From contig JACMME010000130.1 in the NCBI GenBank assembly GCA_014379205.1, forward strand, positions 1 to 45,965: DNA of 45,965 nucleotides, read 5' to 3'. Under the pieces are notes generated by a model. It did not search any database. It was not told the origin of the DNA and was given only the letters and a program-made list of their open reading frames with translations. Shown one piece after another: positions 33,251 to 41,794 of the stretch. Both the position numbers and the translations under genes were made by a program. Within the stretch, counting starts at the first letter, position 1; each line of letters opens with the position of its first letter. The stretch is from Gemmatimonadaceae bacterium (GTDB lineage: Bacteria > Gemmatimonadota > Gemmatimonadetes > Gemmatimonadales > Gemmatimonadaceae).

Positions 33251-34063
33251 TCAACGGCGGACTGGCCGTTGCCTGGCCGAAGGCAGCCATTCCAGAAACG
33301 CTCGCACATCGGACGTGTCGCGCACACGAAACTCCGCGGCCGTTGCGGCACTCTCGTCCTCGGAAACTCGAACGGTAACGGGAGCCTTGCCGCGCGAACG
33401 GAGTGCGCGGAAGGCATCTTCATCCGACAGATCATCTCCAATGAAGACGAGCGCCCCTTCATCGCTCAAGCCTCCGAGGTTGCGACCGAGCGTGAGCACA
33501 GCGGTTCCCTTGTTTATCTGGGCGGGCGGACGTACCTCGAAGACCATTTTGCCCTCAGTGAGCCGAAGTCCAAGAGCAGAAACCGTTTCTTCCAGCGCAG
33601 CCCGTACCTTGGGTACCAGAGCCGGGTCAGCCATCCTATAGTGGACGGTAAGCGTCCATCCTTTGTCTTCGAAAATGACTCCAGGAACGTCCGCGAGTCG
33701 CGGCTGAATTCTGCGGCCAGCCTGAGCGATCACAGGCTGATAAGCCTCCACCTGTGGATCGATCAGCGTTTCCCCCTCGGGACCAATGATCTCGTAGCCG
33801 TGATTGCCCACGATCCAGACATTCGCGACCCCCACAATACGACGCGCGTCAGCGGCGGCACGTCCCGAAACCAGCACGATCACGGTGCCATCGGCTGCAG
33901 CCAGCGCGGAAACGGCACGCCGTGTCTCCGTCGGAACCTTCGCGTCCGTCGGGCGCTGTTCGATCGGTGCGAGAGTCCCATCTACATCGAGCATGACGAC
34001 GAGCGGCGATCCGGCCAGGCGCAGGGCGACAGCATCAGCGACCGGCATGAGCGGCTGCGTCAC
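33251..34063 (-). CDS. otsB: Trehalose-6-phosphate phosphatase
   Basis: HAD-superfamily phosphatase of 270 residues that converts trehalose-6-phosphate to trehalose. Motif I is LDVDGTLAP with nucleophile D26 and acid D28, followed by VLVSGRAAADARRIVG, the substrate-cap region VGNHGYEI, and motif IV in FIGDDLSDEDAFRAL. GTG at 34063 overlaps the otsA stop by 4 bases, so synthase and phosphatase are coupled. The product is a compatible solute for osmotic or desiccation stress. Confidence 0.93.
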   Translation of the reverse strand: MTQPLMPVADAVALRLAGSPLVVMLDVDGTLAPIEQRPTDAKVPTETRRAVSALAAADGTVIVLVSGRAAADARRIVGVANVWIVGNHGYEIIGPEGETLIDPQVEAYQPVIAQAGRRIQPRLADVPGVIFEDKGWTLTVHYRMADPALVPKVRAALEETVSALGLRLTEGKMVFEVRPPAQINKGTAVLTLGRNLGGLSDEGALVFIGDDLSDEDAFRALRSRGKAPVTVRVSEDESAATAAEFRVRDTSDVRAFLEWLPSARQRPVRR

Positions 34064-35550
34064 GGCTGGCTCGGAGCTTCGGTGCGGGCGCCGATAATGT
34101 CACACGTGCGAGACAGAATCGACGCCAGCCAGTCGAAGATGGTCCAACTTCGCAGCTGCATCCGCATCCGCTGCATTCGGAGCCGCCGCTCGTCCTGGCT
34201 CATTTCCAGAGCGCACCGGATTCCATCGACGAATCCATCGATGTTGAAAGGGTTGATGAGAATTGCATCATCGATGACCTCGGCAGCGCCCGTAAACCGG
34301 CTCAATACCAGCACTCCGCGCTCGTCCACCTGACATGCGAGGAACTCCTTGGCGACGAGATTCATTCCGTCCTGCAGGGACGAAACGAGACAAATATCCG
34401 CCGCACGGTAAGCACCGGCCAGCACTTCAGCACTCACATTTTCGTGCACCAGCACAATGGGCTCCCATTTCTCAGTCCTGAAACGATCGTTGATCTCCCT
34501 GACGGTGCTCATCATTTCCTTTTCGAGATCACGGTACGACGCCAGCTCGGATCGCGACGGAGTCGCCACGACAAGCATGGTGAAGCGTTCCAGCATTTCC
34601 GGATGCCGTTCCCAGAGCTGGGTAAGCGCACGGAGTCGCTCGGGAATGCCTTTGGTGTAATCGACCCGGTCGACACTAAGCCCAAGCTGACAGCCACCGC
34701 GTGCGTGGCGGTCCCTTAGGCGCTCCACGCGTGACACGCTTTCGGGTTCGAGGGCAAGGTGCTCGTATTTCTCGACATCGATGCTGATGGGGAAGACCCC
34801 TACCACGATTGAACGGCCTCCGTAATGAACAACGAAATTGTCCGCATCAGACTGGGCGTCAGGGATAAATTCGGCGACGCAGCCCAGAAAGTTCAAGGCG
34901 TAGCGGTCCGTCTGAAACGCAATCAGGTCATTGCCCAACATCCCCCGAAGCAAGGCGTCGATCACATCCACCGGGAGAAGCCGAAGTATGTCGGACGGTG
35001 GGAAGGGTATGTGCCAGAATTGATGAATGAGGGTCGGACTACTTTGCGAGCGAATTATTTCCGCCGCCAGCCCGAAATGGTAATCCTGAATCCAGACGAC
35101 CGCCGGTGACTCCGCCCGCTTCACCTCGGCGGCAACCGCATGCGCGAACTTCTCGTTTACTGCGCGGTAGCGATCCCAGTATTCGTCCCGGTACTCGAAG
35201 TGCTGCACCAGCATGTGGCACAACGGCCAAAGGGCTGCATTAGAAAAACCCAGGTAGTAGCCGTCGACCTCACCCTCGTCGAGAAAGACACGCCGAAGCG
35301 AGTATGATGGGTCAACGGGTGGCACCATGAGCCGACCCTCTGAATTGCACGTCTCCGCATCCGCTGAGCCAGAGCCCCACGCAACCCAGATGCCATGCGT
35401 TGCCCGCATGGTAGGGTCCAGCGCCGATACGAGCCCACCCGGGGGTTGCCGTATTTCTATCCGACCGTCGGCGTGGCGATGCTCGTACGGCTCCCTGTTG
35501 GAAAGCAGGATGAGGGTACGGTCCTCCAGATGTTGGGCGATGTCTTGCAT
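34060..35550 (-). CDS. otsA: Trehalose-6-phosphate synthase
   Basis: Glycosyltransferase family 20 enzyme of 496 residues that makes trehalose-6-phosphate from glucose-6-phosphate and a nucleotide-glucose. Conserved blocks are LILLSNREPYEH and PPGGLVSALDP at the N-terminus, VWIQDYHFGLA, IGFQT-type LIAFQTDRYALNFL, LSVDRVDYTKGIPERLRA, and the C-terminal DGMNLVAKEFLACQ. ATG at 35550 fits the family start. It is the first gene of the otsAB operon; a degenerate GCTGATA-type repeat lies just upstream. Confidence 0.94.
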   Translation of the reverse strand: MQDIAQHLEDRTLILLSNREPYEHRHADGRIEIRQPPGGLVSALDPTMRATHGIWVAWGSGSADAETCNSEGRLMVPPVDPSYSLRRVFLDEGEVDGYYLGFSNAALWPLCHMLVQHFEYRDEYWDRYRAVNEKFAHAVAAEVKRAESPAVVWIQDYHFGLAAEIIRSQSSPTLIHQFWHIPFPPSDILRLLPVDVIDALLRGMLGNDLIAFQTDRYALNFLGCVAEFIPDAQSDADNFVVHYGGRSIVVGVFPISIDVEKYEHLALEPESVSRVERLRDRHARGGCQLGLSVDRVDYTKGIPERLRALTQLWERHPEMLERFTMLVVATPSRSELASYRDLEKEMMSTVREINDRFRTEKWEPIVLVHENVSAEVLAGAYRAADICLVSSLQDGMNLVAKEFLACQVDERGVLVLSRFTGAAEVIDDAILINPFNIDGFVDGIRCALEMSQDERRLRMQRMRMQLRSWTIFDWLASILSRTCDIIGARTEAPSQP

Positions 35551-35855
35551 CGGTCTCTAATGGCCTTCAGGATTGCTGATAGCTGATACGTACGGCTGAT
35601 TGGCGATTGCGTCCGGCTGCAAATACGGTCATTGCGCAGGGAAATTTCTCACCCCACATGTATCACACGAGAGAATTCCTGCTGCCTCGTCAAAAGGTAC
35701 CCTCACCCCTACCCATCGCCAATGCAACCCTGGTTTACGGAACGCGCGCCTGTGGTTAGTCGGATGATCGACGATCCGCAATCCGCTGGCGGGAATCCCC
35801 GACGCGTAATGGCCGCACAATTACTCATGCCAGCGCTTTCTTGCTACGGAGCTCG
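35551..35855. other. Divergent intergenic region with degenerate heptamers
   Basis: About 305 bases between otsA and the M20 peptidase gene. At 35574-35611 are two GCTGATA units and degenerate relatives (CTGATTG, GCGATTG), similar to the AGCTGAT arrays at 40.2 kb. Otherwise no gene, clear operator or structured RNA is seen. The promoters of both operons should be here. Confidence 0.5.
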
Positions 35856-37013
35856 ATGCTGACACCCGGAGATGCTGTTGGCCTCGCCCAAATGCTCATC
35901 AGTATCGATTCGCGCAACCCGTCACTCGTGGCTGATGGTCCAGGAGAAGACGCGGTTGCCCGCGCACTGGCGGAAACTCTCGCGGGGTGGGGATTTCGGG
36001 TAGATGTGCGGGAGGTTCAGCCGGGCCGACCGAATGTGATCGCGCGAATAGGTGATCAGCGCGGCAGGTCGCTAATGCTGAATGGCCATCTGGATATCGT
36101 CGGAACTCAAGGAATGCGGCACGAGCCATTTGTTGCCTTCGAGCGCGACGGGCGATTGTACGGGCGCGGATCCGCCGACATGAAGGGAGGAGTAGCCGCG
36201 ATGTGCGCGGCAGCGGCACGGGTGGCTGGTTCAGTTGCGGGGGAGGTGATAATCACGGCCGTGGTGGATGAGGAGTTCGAAAGCGCCGGGACGCGGAGTC
36301 TCCTGGAGGATGGAATCCGGGCGGACGCCGCCATTGTAACGGAACCGACGGGGCTGGCGATAATGCCCGCGCATCGAGGCTTTGTCTGGATCGAAGTCAT
36401 CGTCCACGGGCGCGCGGCTCACGGCAGTCGTTACGATATCGGCATTGACGCCATACGCTATGCGGGGCTGCTGCTTTCCGAGCTCGATATCCTGGACGCT
36501 TCACAGCTTTCCCAGCGCACTCACCCGCTGCTGGGGCACGCTTCAATTCATGCGTCCGAAATCCACGGCGGCGTCGGGTGGTCAACCTATCCTGATCGCT
36601 GCGTGCTCCGGCTCGAGCGGCGTACGTTGCCCGGTGAAACGGCGATCTCCGTGTTGCAGGAAGTACAGGGAATCTGCGATTCCATACGGTCGCGCAGAAA
36701 GGATTTTCGAGCAGAGGCGAGATTGGTGTTCGCCCAGGGACCCAGCGACGTGGCTATTGACGCTCCGATCACACGCGCTCTCGCCAAGGCCATAACAGAG
36801 GAAGGCTATGAAGCTCGCTTCGAAGGAATGAGCGCCTGGACCGATGCTGCCCTGCTCAACGATGCTGGAATTCCTGCTATATGCTTTGGCCCAGGCGACA
36901 TTTCGCTGGCGCACTCGGACGAAGAGTGGATTGAGCTGGCCGAGGTCGAGCGCGCTACGAGTACGCTAGCCCGCCTGATCGGGGGCTGGAGCTCCGGGGA
37001 AGATTTCGCGTGA
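35856..37013 (+). CDS. M20 family metallopeptidase (ArgE/DapE-like deacylase)
   Basis: Cytosolic di-zinc hydrolase of 385 residues. Metal and catalytic residues follow the family: H78 and D80 in NGHLDIV, D108 in GSADMKGG, E139/E140 in VVDEEFES, E163 in TEPTG and a C-terminal histidine in GDISLAHSDEEW. The dimerisation domain lies between (AHGSRYDIGIDAIRYA). It probably removes an acyl group from an N-acyl amino acid (ArgE, DapE or a carboxypeptidase relative). ATG at 35856 has GGAG upstream; the frame begins at a TTG five codons earlier. It overlaps the next gene by 4 bases. Confidence 0.87.
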   Translation: MLTPGDAVGLAQMLISIDSRNPSLVADGPGEDAVARALAETLAGWGFRVDVREVQPGRPNVIARIGDQRGRSLMLNGHLDIVGTQGMRHEPFVAFERDGRLYGRGSADMKGGVAAMCAAAARVAGSVAGEVIITAVVDEEFESAGTRSLLEDGIRADAAIVTEPTGLAIMPAHRGFVWIEVIVHGRAAHGSRYDIGIDAIRYAGLLLSELDILDASQLSQRTHPLLGHASIHASEIHGGVGWSTYPDRCVLRLERRTLPGETAISVLQEVQGICDSIRSRRKDFRAEARLVFAQGPSDVAIDAPITRALAKAITEEGYEARFEGMSAWTDAALLNDAGIPAICFGPGDISLAHSDEEWIELAEVERATSTLARLIGGWSSGEDFA

Positions 37014-37228
37014 CCCAATTGGATCATAAACAGTACGATGCCCTGGAGAGAGCTATCGCCGAGGGGCAGCGAATCGTCATTCGGAGACGCGGAACGGAGT
37101 TTGTCGTAGTGCCTCACCGGTTGCGCGTTATTGGCGGACGGGAGCGGATCGAGTCGGTACATCCAACCACTGGGGACGACATCGTGTTTTATGTGGATGA
37201 TCTCGATGCGATAGAGGTGATACGGTGA
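37010..37228 (+). CDS. Conserved-looking 72-residue protein, unknown function
   Basis: Small soluble protein of 72 residues: YDALERAIAEGQRIVIRRRG, a middle VVVPHRLRVIGGRERI and an acidic end VFYVDDLDAIEVIR, predicted mixed alpha/beta. I do not recognise a family. GTG at 37010 overlaps the peptidase stop (GTGA) and its own stop overlaps the next gene (GTGA), so it lies in a tightly coupled operon. A nucleic-acid or small regulatory role is conceivable from the basic patch, but nothing proves it. Confidence 0.7.
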   Translation: MTQLDHKQYDALERAIAEGQRIVIRRRGTEFVVVPHRLRVIGGRERIESVHPTTGDDIVFYVDDLDAIEVIR

Positions 37229-37875
37229 AACGCGAATCCGGCACGATGCTGGTTGCTGTGTACGCTGATGAGTCGTGTCTGGGCAATGGGCGAGAGGGGG
37301 AGAACCCGGGAGGCGCCGGCGGACTCATCGAGCTGATGAACCGCGCAAAGCTGGCTCGGTATGACTACTGGCTATCCGAGCCGGGGACCACCAACAACCG
37401 GATGGCGCTTCGCTCAGCCATCGAAGCGCTGACAATCCTGTCTCGCAAGGGCAAACGCTGTCGCATTGTGTTCACCAGCGATTCCAGGTATCTGGTCGAC
37501 GGCAATACCCAGTGGCTTCGCGACTGGATCAAGCGCGGCTGGAGGCGGCGCTCCGGCACAATCGAAAACCTTTCATTGTGGCAGGAGTTGGCCGCCGCGC
37601 GGGCCGCACACGACGTAGAATGGCGGTGGGTGCGCGGCCATGATGGTCATCCGCAGAACGAGTACGCCAATCACCTGGCTACCCGCGCAGCCGCATCGCA
37701 GACCAGCTCCGCTGGCGCCGTTCCGTCCAGGTTCGATGAGTGGTTGACGGGCGAACGGGCAAAAGGCCGGATGACGCTCGAACCGTTTCCTCTGCCGGAT
37801 GCACGGAGGTTCACCCCCACCCCGCCGTTACCGCGAGAGGACTCGAGCAGTCTATGGTCGACCGGTACAACATGA
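37225..37875 (+). CDS. RNase HI-like protein with altered active site
   Basis: RNase H fold of 216 residues. Alignment by eye with E. coli RNase HI is clear: VYADESCLGN (D15 as D10), TTNNRMALRSAIEAL, FTSDSRYLVDG (D86 as D70), ITQW-like NTQWLRDWIKRGW and WVRGHDGHPQNEYANHLA. Two of the four carboxylates are changed: E48 is A61 (codon GCG) and D134 is N149 (AAT). The rest of the fold and handle region are kept, and a 60-residue tail follows. It may have weakened activity or a binding role. GTG at 37225 overlaps the previous stop; ATG at 37246 is possible. Confidence 0.82.
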   Translation: MKRESGTMLVAVYADESCLGNGREGENPGGAGGLIELMNRAKLARYDYWLSEPGTTNNRMALRSAIEALTILSRKGKRCRIVFTSDSRYLVDGNTQWLRDWIKRGWRRRSGTIENLSLWQELAAARAAHDVEWRWVRGHDGHPQNEYANHLATRAAASQTSSAGAVPSRFDEWLTGERAKGRMTLEPFPLPDARRFTPTPPLPREDSSSLWSTGTT

Positions 37876-37882
37876 GGCAGAC

Positions 37883-38062
37883 GTGTTCAAGTTTATAGTG
37901 ATACTTTGCATTGGCATAGCGATTGGGTACAGCTATGGATTCCGCGACGCCAAGATCAACACCGACAACGTGGTTGAAAGGATAGTCGCGCGAGTCGGCG
38001 GCTCGAACAGAGAAAATGTAAAGACTGACGTCGACGAGAAGTTCAAGGGCCTGGAGCGGTAG
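37883..38062 (+). CDS. Small single-helix membrane protein
   Basis: Protein of 59 residues with an N-terminal hydrophobic helix (FKFIVILCIGIAIGYSYG) followed by a charged soluble tail (VVERIVARVGGSNREN, DEKFKGLER). GTG at 37883 has a GAGG site about 8 bases upstream, which decides the start; the longer frame from 37799 has no such support. It follows the RNase HI-like gene by 7 bases and probably shares its transcript. The function is unknown. Confidence 0.68.
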   Translation: MFKFIVILCIGIAIGYSYGFRDAKINTDNVVERIVARVGGSNRENVKTDVDEKFKGLER

Positions 38063-38271
38063 AAACGACCGCGCCCCTTAATGTGGGCGGGCGTTGCAGA
38101 CTCGGATCAGGCTGAGCGCGTCAACCAGCAACAAGTGAATTCCGCGCCCAGCGGAATCGTGATATGATCTCCGTTGCACGACCCTTGCGAAAGCAATGGG
38201 CTCAACGCCTAATATGACGCGCGCAAGAATGCGCCGCGACACATGTGATTCTCATCACGCAGAGCCCAAAA
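38063..38271 (+). promoter_or_regulatory. Upstream region of the zinc-ribbon operon
   Basis: About 209 bases without a gene. TTGCGA at 38185-38190 and TAATAT at 38210-38215 are a possible promoter, though the 19-base spacer is long. A GC-rich stem at about 38070-38093 follows the small membrane protein gene but lacks a T-run. Confidence 0.3.
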
Positions 38272-39132
38272 ATGGACGATCTTGATCGCCTGTACAATCG
38301 ACTCGTGGAGAATATCCGCTCCAGCTATCCCGAGTACATGTCTCGTCCTTTCGAAGTGTCAGAGCTGTATCAGACGCTCGTTCCTTATCGGCATAATCGC
38401 CGAGAGCTTCAGATAGACACGAATGGTGATTACGAGATCGCGTTGCTTCGTCTTCTAGCGGGCGAGCGCGGCTATCTTCAGGGCGAATCGGCAATGCACG
38501 ACATGGTCAAGCGGGAATTGGCCACGCCTAACCCCAATTCAGCTATCTTCCGCGAGTTCGCCGCGCGACAGGTATCGCTCGGTGCGGAGGTAGCACGGAC
38601 TAGTGCGCGCGAAGAGCCTCGGGCTGAGCCTGTTCGGGAACAGCGCCCAATTCGGGAGCAAGCTGCCGAGCTCCCCTATGCGAGCGACATCCCACCGAGG
38701 TATGAGGAAGCAGTTTCGCGCTCCCAGCCCATTTCGTCACGAGACTATGCTTTCGGCAGCGGCGCAAGTTCTCAGTCGGCGGCTTCCGCTGCAGTAGCAC
38801 CTCCAGCTTCCCCAGCCACCCCGCCCAGCTTCACAGCGTCTCCACCGGCGAGCACCCAGATGCCCGCGAGCTCTCAGGCGTCAACGAGCGCTCAGATTCC
38901 AACCCCTGCTCAGGCAGCACCCGCATCTCCGGCGCGCGGTTCAGTACAGTCCGGTGTCGTGGGAGGGCAATGCAGATACTGCAGTGGAGCGTTACCGAGT
39001 GGCAGGCGTACAGTCTACTGTCCGCACTGCGGCCAGAATCTGACGATCCAGCGCTGTCCTGCATGCGCGACCGAGCTCGAAATGGGCTGGAAGCACTGCA
39101 TAACCTGCGGACGAGGAGTCGGCGGGTTGTGA
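38272..39132 (+). CDS. Double zinc-ribbon protein with low-complexity linker
   Basis: Protein of 286 residues in three parts. Residues 1-100 are a helical domain (LDRLYNRLVENIRSSYPEYM, LLRLLAGERGYLQG). Residues 105-225 are a disordered linker rich in serine, alanine, proline and glutamine. The end is a double zinc ribbon with pairs CRYC, CPHC, CPAC and CITC. It may bind a protein or nucleic acid partner. I choose ATG at 38272; a GTG at 38245 is in frame. Its stop overlaps the dehydrogenase start by 4 bases (GTGA), an unexpected coupling to a metabolic enzyme. Confidence 0.75.
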   Translation: MDDLDRLYNRLVENIRSSYPEYMSRPFEVSELYQTLVPYRHNRRELQIDTNGDYEIALLRLLAGERGYLQGESAMHDMVKRELATPNPNSAIFREFAARQVSLGAEVARTSAREEPRAEPVREQRPIREQAAELPYASDIPPRYEEAVSRSQPISSRDYAFGSGASSQSAASAAVAPPASPATPPSFTASPPASTQMPASSQASTSAQIPTPAQAAPASPARGSVQSGVVGGQCRYCSGALPSGRRTVYCPHCGQNLTIQRCPACATELEMGWKHCITCGRGVGGL

Positions 39133-40202
39133 CGCGCTCGGCGGTCCGGCTCGCCGTCATCGCCGGCGACGGGATCGGCCCTGAGGTAACAGCTGAGGCT
39201 CTCAAGGTGCTCGATGCAGTACAGCCATTTTTCGCTTCAGGCTGGACCGTCGAGCAACTGCCTTTCGGGGCCGACCGGTATCTGTCGACCGGGGTCAGTA
39301 TCTCGCCAGCGGAAATGTCCCGTCTGGGCAGCGACTTCGACGCGATCCTCGTAGGAGCACTGGGTGACCCCCGCGTACCTGGTAATGAGCACGCGCGAGA
39401 CATCCTGCTTGGCATGCGTTTCAAGCTGGACCTGTACGTCAACGAAAGGCCTGCGCGTTTGTTGGACGAGAGACTTACACCCATTAAAGGAAAGACGGTA
39501 GAAGACATCGATCTCGTCATTTTCCGCGAGAACACCGAGGGGCTGTACGCGGGCATCGGCGGGATCTTCAAGGAAGGAATGCCGGATGAAATAACGATTG
39601 CCGAGGAGTTGAACACACGACGAGGTGTCGAACGCATCATTCGGTATGCTTTCGATTGGGCGAAGTCGCATGGTAAAACGCGAGTCACGATGGCGGACAA
39701 GGCGAACGCGATTCCCGCACACAGCCTGTGGAGGCGGGTCTTTGCCGAAGTGGGAGAAGAATACGCTGGTATCCGGCGCGACACGCGCTACATCGACGCG
39801 ATGGCGATGGACCTGATACGGACGCCGGAGTCATTTCAGGTGATCGTCACCGGAAATCTCTTCGGAGACATCCTTTCGGATTTGGCGTCGACACTCGTCG
39901 GTGGTCTCGGCATCGCACCGAGTGCGAACCGGAATCCGGGTCGCGTAGCCATGTTCGAGCCAGTGCACGGAAGCGCCCCCCCACTCGCCGGCAAGGATTG
40001 CGCAAATCCCATGGCGGCAATTCTGAGCCTCGCAATGCTGCTCGAAACGGTGGGTGAGCAGGACGCGGCGAACGCCGTTGAAAGCGCGGTGAGTGCGGCG
40101 GTTTCAAGCGGCGCCATGTCAGCGGACCTGGGAGGCTCGCTTGGAACAGGTGCGGTTGGGGATTGGATCGCGGAGCGGATCAGGAGCATGGCTGATGGCT
40201 GA
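39129..40202 (+). CDS. Isopropylmalate/isocitrate dehydrogenase family protein
   Basis: NAD-dependent beta-decarboxylating dehydrogenase of 357 residues, closest in length and motifs to 3-isopropylmalate dehydrogenase. Key parts: VIAGDGIGPEV, substrate-binding LLGMRFKLDLYVNERPARLL, FRENTEGLYAG, metal-binding VTGNLFGDILSDLAS and FEPVHGSAPPLAGK. LeuB, tartrate or D-malate dehydrogenase are all possible; no other leu genes are near, so I give no symbol. GTG at 39129 is chosen because it overlaps the previous stop and starts the domain. The last codons and the stop lie inside the AGCTGAT repeat. Confidence 0.85.
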   Translation: MTRSAVRLAVIAGDGIGPEVTAEALKVLDAVQPFFASGWTVEQLPFGADRYLSTGVSISPAEMSRLGSDFDAILVGALGDPRVPGNEHARDILLGMRFKLDLYVNERPARLLDERLTPIKGKTVEDIDLVIFRENTEGLYAGIGGIFKEGMPDEITIAEELNTRRGVERIIRYAFDWAKSHGKTRVTMADKANAIPAHSLWRRVFAEVGEEYAGIRRDTRYIDAMAMDLIRTPESFQVIVTGNLFGDILSDLASTLVGGLGIAPSANRNPGRVAMFEPVHGSAPPLAGKDCANPMAAILSLAMLLETVGEQDAANAVESAVSAAVSSGAMSADLGGSLGTGAVGDWIAERIRSMADG

Positions 40203-40277
40203 TAGCTGATGGCGGACGGCGGATGGATCAAGCCATGCCCAGAATCGGCGCCATCAGCTATCAGCTATCAGCCATCA
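40193..40277. repeat. Inverted pair of AGCTGAT heptamer arrays
   Basis: Left arm 40193-40214 and right arm 40249-40277 are inverted copies made of GGCTGAT and AGCTGAT units ending in GGCG. The right arm has exactly one more 7-base unit than the left. The 34-base spacer holds a short GGCGGACGGCGGATGG run. The dehydrogenase stop codon lies within the left arm. Confidence 0.9.
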
Positions 40278-40360
40278 TTGCTTGTATAGCCGCATCTACC
40301 TGTCCATCTTTCTGGAGTAGTTGGCTGTATCCTGCGTTTACCCTGTTGCAGCGGATATCG

Positions 40361-41575
40361 GTGAAAAACCAGAACGGCAATCGCGGAGTCGTCTTCCTTT
40401 CAGGTGTTCGAACTCCTTTCGGCACTTTTGGCGGCACCCTGAAGGACATGTCGGCAGTGGACCTTACAGTGGTCGCCGCAAAAGCTGCCATGCAGCGGGC
40501 GAACGTTGCGCCGAGCGAGATTCAGCACGCCATTTTCGGCAATGTGATGCAGACAACGTCTGACGCAATCTACTTCGCTCGGCACGTGGCATTGAAGGCC
40601 GGCTGCCCAATCGACGCGCCGGCTCTCACGGTTAACCGTCTGTGCGGCTCCGGCTTCCAGGCAGTAGTGTCGGGTGCTCAGGAAATCATGCTCGGCGAGG
40701 CGGATGTATGTCTGGTTGGCGGTGGGGAGTCGATGTCCACCGCCCCTCACATAGCGCGCGGACTTCGGTGGGGCACACCGCTCGGCAAATCGCCTCCTCT
40801 GGAGGACTCACTCTGGGAGGGCCTCACGGACTCGTACGTCGGCCTCTCAATGGCGCAAACCGCCGAGAATCTCGCGGAGCAGTACAAGCTCGACAGAAGT
40901 AGTGTGGACGCTTTCGCGCTCAGGTCACAGCGGCTGGCCAAAGAGGCTTGGGACGCGGGCGCTTACGGTGATGAGGTGGTTCCCGTCACGGTCAAGAATC
41001 CCAAGACGCGTCAAATGGAGGATTTTGCCCGCGACGAACACATGCGGCCGGAGACGACCGCCGAGGGGTTGGCAAAGCTGAAGCCGGTGTTCAAGGCGGA
41101 TGGCGTCGTAACCGCCGGGAACGCATCAGGTATCGGCGACGGTGCCGCGGCACTGGTGATCGCAAGCGCCGAATACGCAGAGCGGAAGGGGCTTACACCC
41201 CTAGCGCGCCTCGTGTCATGGGGCGTAGCCGGTGTCGACCCCAGGATCATGGGAATTGGCCCAGTGCCCGCAACGAAGAATGCGCTCGAGAGAGCTGGCA
41301 TGTCGCTCGACGACATGGATCTCATAGAGCTGAACGAAGCCTTTGCTCCGCAGGCTTGCGCGGTAGAGGCTGAACTCCGCATTCCGCGAGAGAAGCTCAA
41401 CATACATGGGGGCGCCATCGCGCTCAGCCACCCACTCGGCGCATCCGGAGCACGGATAACTGCGCATCTCATCCACGCCCTTCGCGCACAAGGCAAGCGC
41501 TATGGACTGGGCACCGCCTGCATCGGAGGTGGCCAGGGAATGGCGGTGATCGTGGAAGCAATGAGTGGGGCATAG
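40361..41575 (+). CDS. Acetyl-CoA acetyltransferase (thiolase)
   Basis: Condenses or cleaves acyl-CoA; 404 residues. Catalytic residues are visible: C95 in NRLCGSGFQAV, H357 in ALSHPLGASGARI and C387 in GTACIGGGQGMA, with the NEAFAPQACA block before. It is of the biosynthetic/degradative acetyl-CoA acetyltransferase type (AtoB/PhaA). I choose GTG at 40361, where homology begins; the frame continues upstream to 40223 through the AGCTGAT array. With the 3-hydroxyacyl-CoA dehydrogenase 2.3 kb on, it could serve butyrate, PHB or beta-oxidation. Confidence 0.92.
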   Translation: MKNQNGNRGVVFLSGVRTPFGTFGGTLKDMSAVDLTVVAAKAAMQRANVAPSEIQHAIFGNVMQTTSDAIYFARHVALKAGCPIDAPALTVNRLCGSGFQAVVSGAQEIMLGEADVCLVGGGESMSTAPHIARGLRWGTPLGKSPPLEDSLWEGLTDSYVGLSMAQTAENLAEQYKLDRSSVDAFALRSQRLAKEAWDAGAYGDEVVPVTVKNPKTRQMEDFARDEHMRPETTAEGLAKLKPVFKADGVVTAGNASGIGDGAAALVIASAEYAERKGLTPLARLVSWGVAGVDPRIMGIGPVPATKNALERAGMSLDDMDLIELNEAFAPQACAVEAELRIPREKLNIHGGAIALSHPLGASGARITAHLIHALRAQGKRYGLGTACIGGGQGMAVIVEAMSGA

Positions 41576-41794
41576 ACGTGTGGAGGAGAATGCTTCGGAG
41601 GCGAGAGGCGGCGGGCGAAAAACCACCGGTGACGTGAGGCTGGGGTGTAGGCGCCTGGCAAGACGGGAAAGCGGTATGTCTCACCACCGATCGCTGAGTC
41701 CTTGGCTGAGACCGGCACTGCTACCTCCAGCCTGTGACACCAAGCACTGCCATTGTCCCTGATTTCGATACCTGACACTGACCTTGACTCGCCA

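Noticed and set aside
33269..34333. Plus-strand frame of 354 codons opposite otsB and otsA
   Set aside because: It spans the junction of two well-identified genes on the other strand and shows no domain.
37010..37875. Toxin-antitoxin pair (72-aa protein plus RNase HI-like protein)
   Set aside because: The second protein is a clear RNase H fold, and neither matches a toxin or antitoxin family; overlap alone is common in this genome.
38068..38095. Terminator after the 59-aa membrane protein gene
   Set aside because: A GC-rich imperfect stem is present but no T-run follows, so I did not call a terminator.
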